Shown here in pieces: positions 55,470 to 64,000 of a stretch of DNA of 64,000 bases (positions within the stretch are counted from its first letter, which is position 1; every line of letters begins with the position of its first letter). Origin of the DNA: Mesorhizobium sp. NFR06 (GTDB lineage: Bacteria; Pseudomonadota; Alphaproteobacteria; Rhizobiales; Rhizobiaceae); the NCBI RefSeq assembly GCF_900115245.1, contig NZ_FOVT01000004.1:310001-374000 (forward strand), read 5' to 3'. The notes below the pieces were generated by a model. It was not told where the DNA came from and did no database searches. It saw only the letters and a list, made by a program, of their open reading frames with translations. The position numbers and the translations under genes were made by a program.

Positions 55470-56330
55470 ATGCGTCGTTTGTTGAAGGCGACGCTTTTCC
55501 TGCTTTTGGGGCTGTGCTCGACCGGTAACGCACTGGCCGATCCGCCGCAGTCGCGGTCGGCCGCCAAGCGGCTCATCAACCGCGTCTGCGAACTGATCGA
55601 GACCCAGGCCGAACACAACGGCCTGCCCAAGGATTTCTTCGCGCGGCTGATCTGGAAGGAGAGCCGCTTCGATCCGAATGCGGTGAGCCCGGTCGGCGCC
55701 GAAGGCATCGCGCAGTTCATGCCGGGCACCGCCAAGATGCGCGGCCTGGCCAACTCCTTCGACATCGAGCAGGCCATTCCGGCTTCGGCGAAGTATCTTG
55801 CCGAGATGAAGGCGAGCTACGGCAATCTCGGCCTCGCGGCGGCGGCCTACAATGCCGGCGAGAACCGGGTGTCGCGCTGGCTCGCCTCAGGCGGCTTCCT
55901 GCCGATGGAGACGGAAAGCTATGTCCTCGACGTCATGGGCGAACCCGTCGACAACTTCTCGGATGCTTCCTACGCCGGCGCCATCCAGCCGCTCGACCCG
56001 AAGACGAGCTTCGCGGTCGCCTGCCGCAGTCTGCCGGTGATCATGTCGCGGACCATCGCCATGGCCTCGATCAACGTCAAGCCGTGGGGTGTCCAGGTGG
56101 CCGGCAATTTCCGCCGTTCGGCGGCGATCGGCCAATGGCTGAGGGTCAGGGGCCGGTTCCCGACCTTGCTCGCCAGCCGTGACCCGGTGGTGAGCCGGGT
56201 GCGCACGCCGATCGGCCGGCGCGGCATCTATGCGGTCAGGATCGGCGCTGACTCACGTGCCGAGGCCGACGGCATCTGCGGCAAGCTGCACAGCGTCGGC
56301 GGCGCCTGCGTGGTGCTGCGCAACCGGTGA
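55470..56330 (+). CDS. Lytic transglycosylase (SLT domain) protein
   Basis: 286 residues with a signal peptide (FLLLGLCSTGNALA). Catalytic Glu lies in ARLIWKESRFDPNAVSPVGA; GIAQFMPGTAKMRGL and AAAYNAGENRVSRWL complete the SLT fold (about 50-160). The C-terminal part (GRFPTLLASRDP to GGACVVLRN) resembles a SPOR-type peptidoglycan-binding module. It follows ispG closely, likely one operon. Confidence 0.9.
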   Translation: MRRLLKATLFLLLGLCSTGNALADPPQSRSAAKRLINRVCELIETQAEHNGLPKDFFARLIWKESRFDPNAVSPVGAEGIAQFMPGTAKMRGLANSFDIEQAIPASAKYLAEMKASYGNLGLAAAAYNAGENRVSRWLASGGFLPMETESYVLDVMGEPVDNFSDASYAGAIQPLDPKTSFAVACRSLPVIMSRTIAMASINVKPWGVQVAGNFRRSAAIGQWLRVRGRFPTLLASRDPVVSRVRTPIGRRGIYAVRIGADSRAEADGICGKLHSVGGACVVLRNR

Positions 56331-56355
56331 AGCATCAAGACAGGGGCGTCAAGAC

Positions 56356-56400
56356 ATGACAGCGAAAGTCGTCCTGCTCAACGGTGTCGGCAGCATCACG
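56356..56400 (+). pseudogene. Possible 5' remnant of a CPT/P-loop kinase gene
   Basis: ATG at 56356, after AGGGG, opens MTAKVVLLNGVGS, which resembles the start of chloramphenicol-phosphotransferase-like P-loop proteins (consensus LLNGVGSxGKS). After that the frame loses similarity (ITASRRSLSAA), with no GKS. Only the first about 13 codons are recognisable, so this is a weak call. Confidence 0.35.
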
Positions 56401-56494
56401 GCCTCGAGAAGGAGCCTTTCCGCCGCGGCTAGCGCGCGGAGCGTTCTGTCGCAGCCTTCGCATCCGGCCGCAATTTCGGCTATAGGCGACAGCC

Positions 56495-57232
56495 ATGACC
56501 GACAGACTCTACAGCGACCCCGAACTCGTTCAGTTTTACGACATCGAGAACGTAGGCGGCGACGATTTCAATTACTGTCTTGAGTTTGCCGTCAACACAC
56601 GCTCGGTTCTTGATCTCGGCTGCGGTACCGGGCAATTGGCTGCGGCCCTTAGCGACGGACGCCGTGTCACCGGAGTCGATCCTGCCTTGCCGATGCTCGA
56701 GGTCGGGCGCGGCAGACCCGGGGGAGACAAGGTCGAGTGGGTCGAGGGCGATGCGCGAACCGTCCGGCTCGGAAGGCGCTTCGACCTGGTGCTGCTGACC
56801 GGACATGCGTTTCAGGTCTTCCTGACAAAAGAGGACCAGGGCGCAGTCCTGCGCACGATCGCAGCGCATCTTGCGAGCGGAGGACGCTTCATTTTCGACA
56901 GCCGAAACCCCACTGTGAAGGAGTGGCTGGAATGGACGCCGCAGCGCTCCGAACGGATATTGACGCATCCGAACCTTGGCGTGGTCAAATCATGGAATGA
57001 CGTCGAACGCGATGCCGCCACCGGCGTCGTCACCTATTCGACCTTCTATGAGGTCTCAGGGAGACGACAGGTTCTGGGGGCTGAATCCAAGATCGCATTC
57101 CCGACAAAAGACGATATCGCCAGGATGCTGGACGAGGCCGGTCTTCTGGTCGAGCATTGGCTCGGCAACTGGCGTGGCGAACCTTATGTTGACAGCTCGC
57201 CGGAGATCATTCCCATCGGGCGTTTGCGCTGA
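56495..57232 (+). CDS. SAM-dependent methyltransferase
   Basis: 245 residues. SAM-binding VLDLGCGTGQLAAAL (motif I), VDPALPMLEV (motif II) and FDLVLLTGHAFQVF identify a class I methyltransferase. Substrate unknown. The N-terminal YDIENVGGDDFNYCL and the C-terminal WLGNWRGEPY are shared with uncharacterised small-molecule methylases. Transcribed alone after the SLT gene. Confidence 0.92.
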   Translation: MTDRLYSDPELVQFYDIENVGGDDFNYCLEFAVNTRSVLDLGCGTGQLAAALSDGRRVTGVDPALPMLEVGRGRPGGDKVEWVEGDARTVRLGRRFDLVLLTGHAFQVFLTKEDQGAVLRTIAAHLASGGRFIFDSRNPTVKEWLEWTPQRSERILTHPNLGVVKSWNDVERDAATGVVTYSTFYEVSGRRQVLGAESKIAFPTKDDIARMLDEAGLLVEHWLGNWRGEPYVDSSPEIIPIGRLR

Positions 57233-57247
57233 TCGGCCCGGTCACGG

Positions 57248-59581
57248 CTAAGCCGTCTTGGCCGCCACCGTTTCGCTCAACCACGTGCCGATCTTAGCGC
57301 CGAGGCGGTCGGGCGATACCGGCTTCGGCAGATAGTCGTCCATGCCGGCCTCGATGCATTTCTCGCGGTCGCCCTTCAGCGCATGCGCGGTGACACCGAT
57401 GATCGGCGTGTGATCGCCGTTTTGCGCTTCGATCGCGCGGATGGCGCGGGTCGCCTCATAGCCGTTCATCTCCGGCATCGAGACGTCCATCAGCACAAGA
57501 CGAGGGCGCAGCGAGCGGTACATCTCGACCGCCGTGCGGCCGTTGCCGGCGATGCGGTAGCTGAGACCGAAACCATTGAGGATCTGGCCGAAGACCAGCT
57601 GGTTCACGTCATTGTCCTCGGCGATGAGAATGTCGATCGGCCCGCTCGGGGCGGCGGTCGATTCCGGGGCCGCAGGCACCGGCACTGCCGGGCCGCGGAT
57701 GACGGTGAAGGCCGGTGGGGCCGCCTGGGTCACGACCGGCTCGCGCACGAAATGCGCCTTGGCGCCTTGCGTGCGCGCCTTCTGGATCGCGGCAATCACC
57801 GTGCCGAGCAGCACCGCCGAGCGCGCCGGCTTGGTGAGATGCGCGACGATGCCGAAATCGATCACCAGCCTGCCGAAATCGACCTGGTCGACGGAGGTGA
57901 GCAGCACCACCGGAATGCCAGCCAACCGGCTGTCGGCGGCGATGGCTCTCGCGACATCGGCGCCGTTCATGCCGGGCATCTGGTAATCCAGGATGATGCA
58001 GTCGACCGAGGCGCCGAGCTGGCAGGCGCGGTCGAGGAAAGCGAGACCGACGGCGCCGCTTTCGGCGGCGGCGCAGTCGAAGCTCCAGCTTCGCAGCTGC
58101 TCCAGCAGGATCTCGCGGTTGACCGGATTGTCGTCGATGACCAGCACTCGGGCGCCGGTGACATCGACCGGCACGAGGTCGTTGCGCGCCTCCTGGTCAT
58201 GCGCCGGCAGCGGCACGGCGAACCAGAACACGGAGCCGCGACCGATCTCGCTCTCGACGCCGATCTTGCCGCCCATGAGGTCGACAAGCCGGGCGCCGAT
58301 CGCCAGGCCAAGCCCGGTGCCTTCGTGGCGGCGGGTCGAGGAGCCGTCGACCTGGGCGAATTTCTCGAACACGTTTTGCAGCTTTTCGGCGGGGATACCG
58401 ATGCCGGTATCCTCCACACGAACCTTGAGCTGGACGACGCCGTCGACGACGTCGCCGCTGACATCGACCAGCACATGGCCCTTCTCGGTGAACTTCACGG
58501 CGTTGCCGAGCAGGTTGGTGACGATCTGGCGGAAGCGCCCGGCATCGCCGACGACGAAAGCCGGCAGGCGCGGGTCGACGCGCACGATGAGCTCGAGGTT
58601 CTTTTCGGCGACGCGCGCCGACACCAGCGTCGCCACATCCTCCACCGCTTCCGCCAGGCGGAAGGGGGCGGGGTCGAGCGTCAGCTGGCCGGCATTGATC
58701 TTCGAGAAGTCGAGGATGTCGTTGATGATGGTGAGGAGTGCGTTGCCGGATTTGACGATGACATCGGTGAAGGTCTTCTGGCGCGGCGTCAGCTCGGTCT
58801 TGGCGAGCAACTCGGCCATGCCGAGCACGCCGTTCATCGGCGTGCGGATCTCATGGCTCATATTGGCGAGGAATTCGGACTTGGCGCGGTCGGCGGCTTC
58901 GGCCTTGAACAGCGACGCGGCGGTTTCGGCGAAGGCGCGCCGGATCGCGTTCTCCATCGGCCGGAAGATCAGAACCGCGGCGATGGCGATCACCGCGATC
59001 AGCAGGCCGCTCGCCCACAAGAGCAGCCGGTCGCTGGAGGCGTCGGCAAGGCGCCGCTCGTCGTCGAGCGCGGTGCGCACGCGCACCAGCATTGGCTGGG
59101 CGAAAAGATCGTTCTGGTTGCGGATCTCGCGATAGCTCCATTCGTCGACCTTCTGCGCCGCCGACATCAGGTTGAAGTTGCGCACCATGTCGCGCGCGGA
59201 CCAGAACAGGTCGCCATTCACCGAGGCGGTGTCCAACGCATTGACGGTGCTTTTCGACAGACGCGGCCTGATCGCGGCAAGCTGCGCGTTCAGGGTCTCG
59301 ATCTCCCCCATCAGGCGCTCGGAGTGGCCGCGCGCGGCGGCCGCCAGGGCATCGCGTGTCTCGGTCCGCCAGGCGGTGCCGGTGGTTTCGGCGAAATTGG
59401 TGGCGTTGCGCAGGTCGCGGGAAAAGATGACGAAATTGCCGCTTAGCGCATCGACTTCATGGCGGTAGGAGTTCACGCGGTTGAGCGCGAACATCACTGC
59501 CGCCGAAGCCAGCGCGAAGATCAGCAATCCAGAAATGTAGCGGATCCGGATCGACCGGACGAACGAGGGATATTCCGGCAT
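57248..59581 (-). CDS. Hybrid sensor histidine kinase with two receiver domains
   Basis: 777 residues. Two membrane helices (about 14-33 and 187-206) frame a periplasmic sensor of about 150 residues. Kinase core: His243 in [13 protein letters not shown] box [11 protein letters not shown] boxes [10 protein letters not shown] and GTGLGLAIG. Receiver 1 has Asp532 (ILDYQMPG) and receiver 2 Asp699 (LMDVSMPE), joined by a Pro/Ala linker. No Hpt domain, so phosphate must pass to a separate protein. No cognate regulator nearby. ATG at 59581 used; GTG 15 bases upstream is possible. Confidence 0.95.
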   Translation of the reverse strand: MPEYPSFVRSIRIRYISGLLIFALASAAVMFALNRVNSYRHEVDALSGNFVIFSRDLRNATNFAETTGTAWRTETRDALAAAARGHSERLMGEIETLNAQLAAIRPRLSKSTVNALDTASVNGDLFWSARDMVRNFNLMSAAQKVDEWSYREIRNQNDLFAQPMLVRVRTALDDERRLADASSDRLLLWASGLLIAVIAIAAVLIFRPMENAIRRAFAETAASLFKAEAADRAKSEFLANMSHEIRTPMNGVLGMAELLAKTELTPRQKTFTDVIVKSGNALLTIINDILDFSKINAGQLTLDPAPFRLAEAVEDVATLVSARVAEKNLELIVRVDPRLPAFVVGDAGRFRQIVTNLLGNAVKFTEKGHVLVDVSGDVVDGVVQLKVRVEDTGIGIPAEKLQNVFEKFAQVDGSSTRRHEGTGLGLAIGARLVDLMGGKIGVESEIGRGSVFWFAVPLPAHDQEARNDLVPVDVTGARVLVIDDNPVNREILLEQLRSWSFDCAAAESGAVGLAFLDRACQLGASVDCIILDYQMPGMNGADVARAIAADSRLAGIPVVLLTSVDQVDFGRLVIDFGIVAHLTKPARSAVLLGTVIAAIQKARTQGAKAHFVREPVVTQAAPPAFTVIRGPAVPVPAAPESTAAPSGPIDILIAEDNDVNQLVFGQILNGFGLSYRIAGNGRTAVEMYRSLRPRLVLMDVSMPEMNGYEATRAIRAIEAQNGDHTPIIGVTAHALKGDREKCIEAGMDDYLPKPVSPDRLGAKIGTWLSETVAAKTA

Positions 59582-59736
59582 GCGCAACCCCAACACATAC
59601 GCACAATTTTAATGGCCGGGATTACGCTTGATTTACATTAAGATTTCGTTGGTGGCGCCATGATGACCGGGCGCGCCGGGTCAAGTTGGGTTGCCGACAA
59701 GCGCGAGCCACTTGGCCAGCGGCTCGCCGGGTCAAA

Positions 59737-59955
59737 TCAGGGAGTGTCCTTCGCCCGATAGGCGTCGGGAAGTATGAAGACTTCGTCGGCGCGGCCGTAG
59801 CCTCCATCGGGGACTTCTTCGATCAGCACCATGGTGTAGGGGCGCACACGCTCGCCGAAATAGTCGACGAACATTTGCGTGGTCTTGTGGATTAGGTCTT
59901 CCTTCTGCGCTTTTGTGAGGGCGGCCGCCGGCGTCTTGAAGTTGGCAAAGGGCAT
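59737..59955 (-). CDS. 4-oxalocrotonate tautomerase family protein
   Basis: 72 residues. Residue 2 is Pro (MPFANFKTP), which becomes the catalytic N-terminal proline after Met removal. VRPYTMVLIEEVPDGGYGRAD carries the conserved Arg and core. Reaction unknown; the small length matches the short 4-OT group. AAAGGATCCAGGA precedes the start. Confidence 0.88.
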   Translation of the reverse strand: MPFANFKTPAAALTKAQKEDLIHKTTQMFVDYFGERVRPYTMVLIEEVPDGGYGRADEVFILPDAYRAKDTP

Positions 59956-60274
59956 TCCTGGATCCTTTCGAGTTGGACTTCACGGCGATGGATGGAAGTC
60001 GGCGAGGCCGTCATCGGACGGGTCGATCTCCGTTCGTTGTCCTGGTCCGGATATAGATTGCTGAGGATGCCGGATAATCACCCCGCCATTGACAGCAGTA
60101 TTCGCACAGGGCGAACAATCAGAGCCGCCGTCGGCGCTCTATCCACAGAACCGGCAGCTCGCTCCGCGGCTGCGCGCTTTCCTGGCGTGGGCATCCCGCA
60201 TTTCGCAGAGGCAAGCTTGCGAAGATCGTATCGGTGCCGGGCTGGCATTCGCGGTCGCCTGTGGCGCCGCGCTA
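59956..60274. other. Intergenic region between the tautomerase and ispA
   Basis: 319 bases. No gene, strong hairpin or repeat was recognised. A TTGACA at about 60087 lacks a matching -10 hexamer. Confidence 0.5.
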
Positions 60275-61192
60275 TCAGCTGTTGCGCGTGGCCACGAATT
60301 TCGCCGCCGCGTTCAGCATATCCGCCTGTTCGCCATACGGTTCGAGCAGCGCTTGCGCCTGGTCGATCAGGCCGTGGAGCTGCTCGCGCGCCCAGTCGGG
60401 CCCGTGCAGGGCGGCAAGCGTCGCCTTGCCGGCGGCGGCGTCCTTGTTCGTCGCCTTGCCCATCTGCTTTGCGTCGGCCGTCAGGTCGAGCAGGTCGTCG
60501 GCAAGCTGGAAGGCAAGGCCGATCGCCGAGCCGAATTCGGCCAGCCGCTCGCGGTCGGCGGGTGGTGCCCCGGCGACGATCGCGCCGGCCTCGCAGGCGA
60601 AACGGATCAGCGCGCCGGTCTTCATCGCCTGCAACCTGATGATGCCGGCCTCGTCCGGCCGTCTGCGCTCGGCATCGAGGTCGAGCATCTGGCCGCCGAC
60701 CATGCCACCGGCGCCCGCGGCACGCGCAAGCGCCAGCACGAGCGCCGCCCGGTGCTCGGCCGGCAGGCCGGTTGCTTCGTCGGCGATGATGTCGAAGGCT
60801 AAAGTCAGCAGCGCGTCGCCGGCGAGGATCGCGGTCGCCTCGTCGAAGGCCTTGTGCACGGTCGGCTGGCCGCGGCGCAAATCGTCGTCGTCCATCGCCG
60901 GCAGATCGTCATGGATCAGCGAATAGCAATGCACGCATTCGAGCGCCGCGGCGACGCGGAGCGCGGCGTCACCATCGGCAGAAAACAGCGCGGCACTTTC
61001 CATGACCAGAAAAGGGCGCAGCCGCTTGCCGCCATTGAGCACGCCGTGGCGCATGGCCGCCATCAGGCGCTCGGGCCGGGAGATTTCGCCGGCGAGCGGA
61101 TGCCCGTCGAGGACCTGCCGCAGCCGGGTCTCGACGGCAGCGGCGCGCATAAAAAGCGCGGATTCGAAGGCGATCTCGTCGTCTTTGCTCAT
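60275..61192 (-). CDS. ispA: Polyprenyl synthetase, probably farnesyl diphosphate synthase
   Basis: 305 residues from ATG at 61192. First Asp-rich motif [15 protein letters not shown] and second [13 protein letters not shown], with [10 protein letters not shown] (IPP-binding Lys/Arg) and KTGALI. The FARM sequence type fits IspA-like C15 synthases. Ten more N-terminal residues are possible (ATG at 61222). It is divergent from mtgA with essentially no spacing if the longest frames are used, supporting the shorter starts. Confidence 0.93.
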   Translation of the reverse strand: MSKDDEIAFESALFMRAAAVETRLRQVLDGHPLAGEISRPERLMAAMRHGVLNGGKRLRPFLVMESAALFSADGDAALRVAAALECVHCYSLIHDDLPAMDDDDLRRGQPTVHKAFDEATAILAGDALLTLAFDIIADEATGLPAEHRAALVLALARAAGAGGMVGGQMLDLDAERRRPDEAGIIRLQAMKTGALIRFACEAGAIVAGAPPADRERLAEFGSAIGLAFQLADDLLDLTADAKQMGKATNKDAAAGKATLAALHGPDWAREQLHGLIDQAQALLEPYGEQADMLNAAAKFVATRNS

Positions 61193-61320
61193 GGCCGCGA
61201 GCGGTAGCCGACACTCAGACATTGCGCAAGCAGGCTCGCGCCTTTATGCCGGAGAGGGCGAGGCACGGGTGGGGCGGCTTGACGGAACCGATCGTCGAAC
61301 ATGAAAGCGAAGGGCTGGAC

Positions 61321-62028
61321 ATGGCGCGGCCGCGGCGCCTGAACCGCGCCGGTCTGAACCGCATCGCGCGGCGCTGCCTGATCGTGGCGCTGGTGCTGGC
61401 GGCTATCCCGGTCGTGCTCACCTTCCTCTACCTGCCGCCCTTCGTGCATCCGGTTTCGACGCTGATGCTGAAAGACCTCGTGACCTTCTCCGGCTACGAC
61501 CGGCGCTGGGTGTCGATCGACGACGTCGCGCCGGTGCTGGCACATTCGGTGATCATGTCGGAGGACGGGCAGTTCTGCTTCCATCGCGGCGTCGATCTGG
61601 GCGAATTGCGCGGCGTCGTCGACGACGCGCTGGCCGGCGAGGCGACGCGCGGCGCGTCCACCATCACCATGCAGACGGTGAAGAACCTCTTTTTATGGGC
61701 GCGGCCGCTCAGCAGCGTGCGCAAGGTGGTCGAGTTGCCCTTGGCGGTCTATTTCGATGCGGTGATGTCGAAGCGCAGGATCATGGAGATCTATCTCAAC
61801 GTCGCCGAATGGGGGCCGGGCATCTACGGCATCGAGGCCGCCGCGCAGCATCATTTCGGTGTCTCGGCCAAGCAATTGTCGCGCCGGCAGGCGGCGCTGC
61901 TTGCCGTCAGCTTGCCCAATCCGATCGCGCGCAACCCGGCCAGGCCGGGGCCGGGTTTGCGGCGGCTGGCCTCCCTCATCGAGCGCCGGGCCGGCCGCTC
62001 CGGCGCCTATGTCGGTTGTCTGGATTAA
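61321..62028 (+). CDS. mtgA: Monofunctional peptidoglycan glycosyltransferase
   Basis: 235 residues, GT51 fold. One anchor helix ([19 protein letters not shown]), catalytic Glu in [31 protein letters not shown] and [20 protein letters not shown]. It polymerises lipid II glycan strands. ATG at 61321 after GAAGGGCTGGAC is preferred over one 33 codons upstream. Confidence 0.95.
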   Translation: MARPRRLNRAGLNRIARRCLIVALVLAAIPVVLTFLYLPPFVHPVSTLMLKDLVTFSGYDRRWVSIDDVAPVLAHSVIMSEDGQFCFHRGVDLGELRGVVDDALAGEATRGASTITMQTVKNLFLWARPLSSVRKVVELPLAVYFDAVMSKRRIMEIYLNVAEWGPGIYGIEAAAQHHFGVSAKQLSRRQAALLAVSLPNPIARNPARPGPGLRRLASLIERRAGRSGAYVGCLD

Positions 62029-62181
62029 AGCGAGGAGGCGCCGGCTCAAAAATTTTCACGGCGGCGCTGGCCAAAACGGCGCAAGGCGTGTATAGGCACC
62101 CGACTTTCTCAGATTATGGCCTCGATGCGGCCCTTTCGCGAGGGTTGCCGGGGCATTTTGACCATGTAGTGGAGCATATCC

Positions 62182-62364
62182 ATGGCCGTTCCAAAAAGAA
62201 AAACCTCTCCGTCGAAGCGCGGCATGCGCCGCTCGGCCGACGCCCTCAAGGCCCCGACCTATGTCGAGGACAAGAATTCCGGCGAAATGCGCCGGCCGCA
62301 CCACATCGACCTGAAGACCGGCATGTACCGCGGCCGCCAGGTTCTGGAACCGAAGGAAAGCTGA
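62182..62364 (+). CDS. rpmF: 50S ribosomal protein L32
   Basis: 60 residues. [20 protein letters not shown] is the L32 N terminus; the zinc-binding Cys of some L32 proteins are absent, so this is a zinc-free form like the L36 in this window. A strong terminator follows. Lies 153 bases after mtgA. Confidence 0.97.
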   Translation: MAVPKRKTSPSKRGMRRSADALKAPTYVEDKNSGEMRRPHHIDLKTGMYRGRQVLEPKES

Positions 62365-62674
62365 GAAGCTTCCACGGCTTGTGAGCTTTCAAAGGACCGG
62401 CTTCTGGCCGGTCTTTTTGTTTTTGGCGACCTCGATGGTCCGCCGACGCAGTCGGGCGAGACCCGTCGGTGTTCCATGCCGCCGCCGTGCGCGGCCTGTT
62501 TCAAGCACCAGGGATCATTCGCCGGTGGCTTGAGGGGCGCTATGTCGGGCAGGCAACCGGCTGACATCGTTATTTCATTAGGTCTTAGAGCGTGTTCGCC
62601 GCGCCGGCGAAAAACCTTGACGGCGCGCTTGCCGCGGATTTTACAAAAGGGGGTGCCCCATTGGAGTCGCCCAG
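62365..62674. other. Intergenic region after rpmF
   Basis: 310 bases. It holds the rpmF terminator and, near its end, a possible promoter for the next gene: TTGACG (62617-62622), 17 bases, TTTACA (62640-62645). Nothing else recognised. Confidence 0.45.
62392..62418 (+). terminator. Intrinsic terminator of rpmF
   Basis: GACCGGC-ttctg-GCCGGTC (62395-62413) followed by TTTTTG and a second T run. Confidence 0.93.
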
Positions 62675-63076
62675 ATGTTCGGTGCCATACCGCTGCTGAT
62701 CGTGCCCTTCGTCCTCTACAATCTCGGACTGCTTGGATTGTTCGGCGGCGGCGACGATCCCTGGATGACCGAAATGCTCTCGTTCCGCATGATGTCGGGC
62801 GGCGTCTTCTCGATGACGATTGGCGACCTGATGGTGCTGATCGGGCTGATCTTCCTGTTCGTCGAGATCTCAAAATCGGTCCGCACCACCAACGCATCGA
62901 TCCTGGATCATCTGTTGTCGACGGTGGTGTTCATCGCCTTCCTGGTCGAGTTCCTGCTGGTGAAGGGCGCGGCGCATTCGGTGTTCTTCACGCTGATGGT
63001 CATCGCGCTGTTCGACGTGCTGGCCGGGTTTTCGGTGTCGATGCGGTCGGCAAGCCGCGACATCAATCTGAACTGA
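62675..63076 (+). CDS. Small four-helix membrane protein, function unknown
   Basis: 133 residues with four hydrophobic segments (IPLLIVPFVLYNLGLLGLF, GDLMVLIGLIFLFVEI, LLSTVVFIAFLVEFLLV, FFTLMVIALFDVLAGF). No family recognised. Short acidic and basic loops between helices; the N terminus is probably outside. A possible promoter precedes it. A short palindromic repeat begins within four bases of its stop. Confidence 0.75.
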   Translation: MFGAIPLLIVPFVLYNLGLLGLFGGGDDPWMTEMLSFRMMSGGVFSMTIGDLMVLIGLIFLFVEISKSVRTTNASILDHLLSTVVFIAFLVEFLLVKGAAHSVFFTLMVIALFDVLAGFSVSMRSASRDINLN

Positions 63077-63079
63077 CGT

Positions 63080-63123
63080 ATGTCGCTCAAATGCGCGGAG
63101 CGGATTTGGGCGATCGACATGCA
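63080..63123. repeat. Short dispersed CCCAAA...TTTGGG palindrome, copy 3
   Basis: ATGTCGCTCAAATGCG, GAGCGGATTTGGGCGAT, CGACATGCA. Same family as 41581-41625 and 50778-50820, with a more degenerate left arm. Confidence 0.6.
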
Positions 63124-63193
63124 CCGACGCAGGGCTCAAAACGCGTCGCCCGACTCCGTTTCGACGCGACGCGATATAGGGCTGGTGCCTGCT

Positions 63194-63433
63194 CTATTTT
63201 TTCTTCGAGCGCGCCGGCTTGCGGGCTGTGGCCGGCGAAGGGTTAGCCAGATCTTCGGCTTCCTTGGCCAGCCGGAGCGCCTTGAGCTTCATCGTCTTGG
63301 CCTTGCGCGCGTCGGTTTCGGCCGCATATTCCGCCATCGCCTTCTCGCGAAGGGTGGCTGCCTCTTCCTGCTTCTTGAAACGTAGATCGGCGCGCGCACG
63401 CGCGGCGTCCTTGGAGTTGTCGGCCACGCGCAA
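63194..63433 (-). CDS. Small basic helical protein, function unknown
   Basis: 79 residues, almost entirely charged helix with an Ala/Lys/Glu pattern (DLRFKKQEEAATLREKAMAE), ending in a Lys-rich RKPARSKKK. No cysteine, signal or membrane segment. Looks like a coiled coil or nucleic-acid-associated protein. No family recognised. Confidence 0.65.
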   Translation of the reverse strand: MRVADNSKDAARARADLRFKKQEEAATLREKAMAEYAAETDARKAKTMKLKALRLAKEAEDLANPSPATARKPARSKKK

Positions 63434-63513
63434 AATCCAATCCGCAAATCGCGATACCCAATTTTCCCTTGATAGCAGGGAAATGCCGGCAAGTGGGAAA
63501 ATAAGTGGTCAGC

Positions 63514-64000
63514 CTACGGCATGAGGGGGACGGCCTCGGCTTTTCGTGCGAGCACAGCCTCGTAGGCTTCCCGCAATTGCTGGCGCACGGTCGGCATGCC
63601 TGGCGGCGTCTTTGACGGCAGCCCCAGATGCTCATGGCGGAGTTCGTCCATGAACTGCTCCCATAGCGGCTGGCCGCCTTTCTCCAGCAATTCGGCGCGG
63701 ATCGAAAGTTCTTCGCTCACCGGCAGCCAGACCCGTCCCCAGGCGCCGAGATGCGCCATGATCGGCACCAGGGTTATCGCCATCTCGGTCAGGCTGTAGA
63801 TTGCCTTCTGCTTGTGGCTGGGATCGTCCGCCTTGGTCAGCAGCCCGAGCTCCATCAGCCGCTTCAGCCGGTCGGCGAGGATGTTGGAGGCGATGCCTTC
63901 CAGCGATCCATTGAGCATTTCGCGGAAATGGCGCCTGCCGCCGAAGATCATGTCACGCAGGATGATCAGGCTCCAGCGGTCGCCAAACACTTCGAGCGAC
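63514..64000 (-). CDS. HxlR-family transcriptional regulator (N terminus beyond window)
   Basis: The frame is open to the window edge; 162 residues are visible. GDRWSLIILRDMIFGGRRHF, LEGIASNILADRLKRL and SLTEMAITLVPIMAHLGAWG are the winged-helix HxlR signatures. The first residues, normally with a conserved Cys, lie outside. The C-terminal extension past residue 110 is longer than in many HxlR proteins. Target unknown. Confidence 0.9.
   Translation of the reverse strand, partial: SLEVFGDRWSLIILRDMIFGGRRHFREMLNGSLEGIASNILADRLKRLMELGLLTKADDPSHKQKAIYSLTEMAITLVPIMAHLGAWGRVWLPVSEELSIRAELLEKGGQPLWEQFMDELRHEHLGLPSKTPPGMPTVRQQLREAYEAVLARKAEAVPLMP

Overview
This is a GC-rich chromosomal segment from an alphaproteobacterium of the order Hyphomicrobiales (Rhizobiales), most likely Mesorhizobium or a close relative. 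The support is the codon bias, the rhizobial phbAB/phaR locus, the second RpoH-type sigma factor behind a GGAAC-N17-CGTT promoter, CarD, the SUV3-like helicase, and several dispersed palindromic repeat families of the kind common in this group. Most of it is core genome: housekeeping genes with no phage, integron, CRISPR array or complete insertion sequence. Species assignment is an inference from gene content and was not tested.

Layout. 1-5.4 kb: end of serC, then serA, a small SH3 protein between two copies of a repeat, a DMT exporter and purA. 5.4-9.7 kb: a large one-pass membrane protein of unknown function, a chromosomal ccdAB toxin-antitoxin pair and an ABC-F ATPase. 9.7-14.3 kb: a thiamine block, with thiamine pyrophosphokinase divergent from a TPP riboswitch and thiBPQ. 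14.4-19.5 kb: an M48 lipoprotein protease, a periplasmic caspase-like protein and rpoH2. 19.7-22.1 kb: a cystine-type ABC importer whose binding-protein gene is separated from the permease by three tandem hairpins. 22.3-31.2 kb: carD with a striking folded leader, a 7Fe ferredoxin, an S4 RNA-binding protein, the SUV3-like helicase, a 0.7 kb repeat-bearing intergenic region, then phbB-phbA and divergent phaR (polyhydroxybutyrate synthesis and its regulator). 31.3-36.7 kb: two divergent citrate synthase paralogues, one with an N-terminal DNA-binding domain, a patatin-like lipase and an aldehyde dehydrogenase. 37-41.5 kb: a two-gene RND efflux system with an internal patch of foreign-looking codon use. 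41.6-50.7 kb: small membrane protein, NAD-binding epimerase-like protein with divergent LysR regulator, MFS transporter, DUF1244, N-formylglutamate amidohydrolase, DUF1036-pyk, hydrolase, TPR protein. 50.8-64 kb: rpmJ (absent from simple long-ORF calling), LprI-like protein, purE-purK, two DUF465 proteins, ispG-lytic transglycosylase, methyltransferase, hybrid histidine kinase, tautomerase, ispA divergent from mtgA, rpmF, and a partial HxlR regulator running off the end.

The most interesting material is non-coding. (1) A 69-nt three-way-junction fold sits directly against the ribosome binding site of carD. (2) A pair of terminal-inverted-repeat elements, placed right after phaR and pyk, shows a compensatory base-pair change. 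(3) One palindromic repeat appears to be inserted in frame in the helicase gene. (4) The region upstream of the helicase has a duplicated motif and DnaA-box-like sequences. (5) The TPP riboswitch has a visible Shine-Dalgarno-sequestering stem. (6) Two heptanucleotide repeat arrays carry inverted copies. Protein-level surprises include the Asp-to-Glu change in one citrate synthase paralogue, the lost Trp at the CcdB C terminus, and a probable non-ATG start for the M48 lipoprotein.
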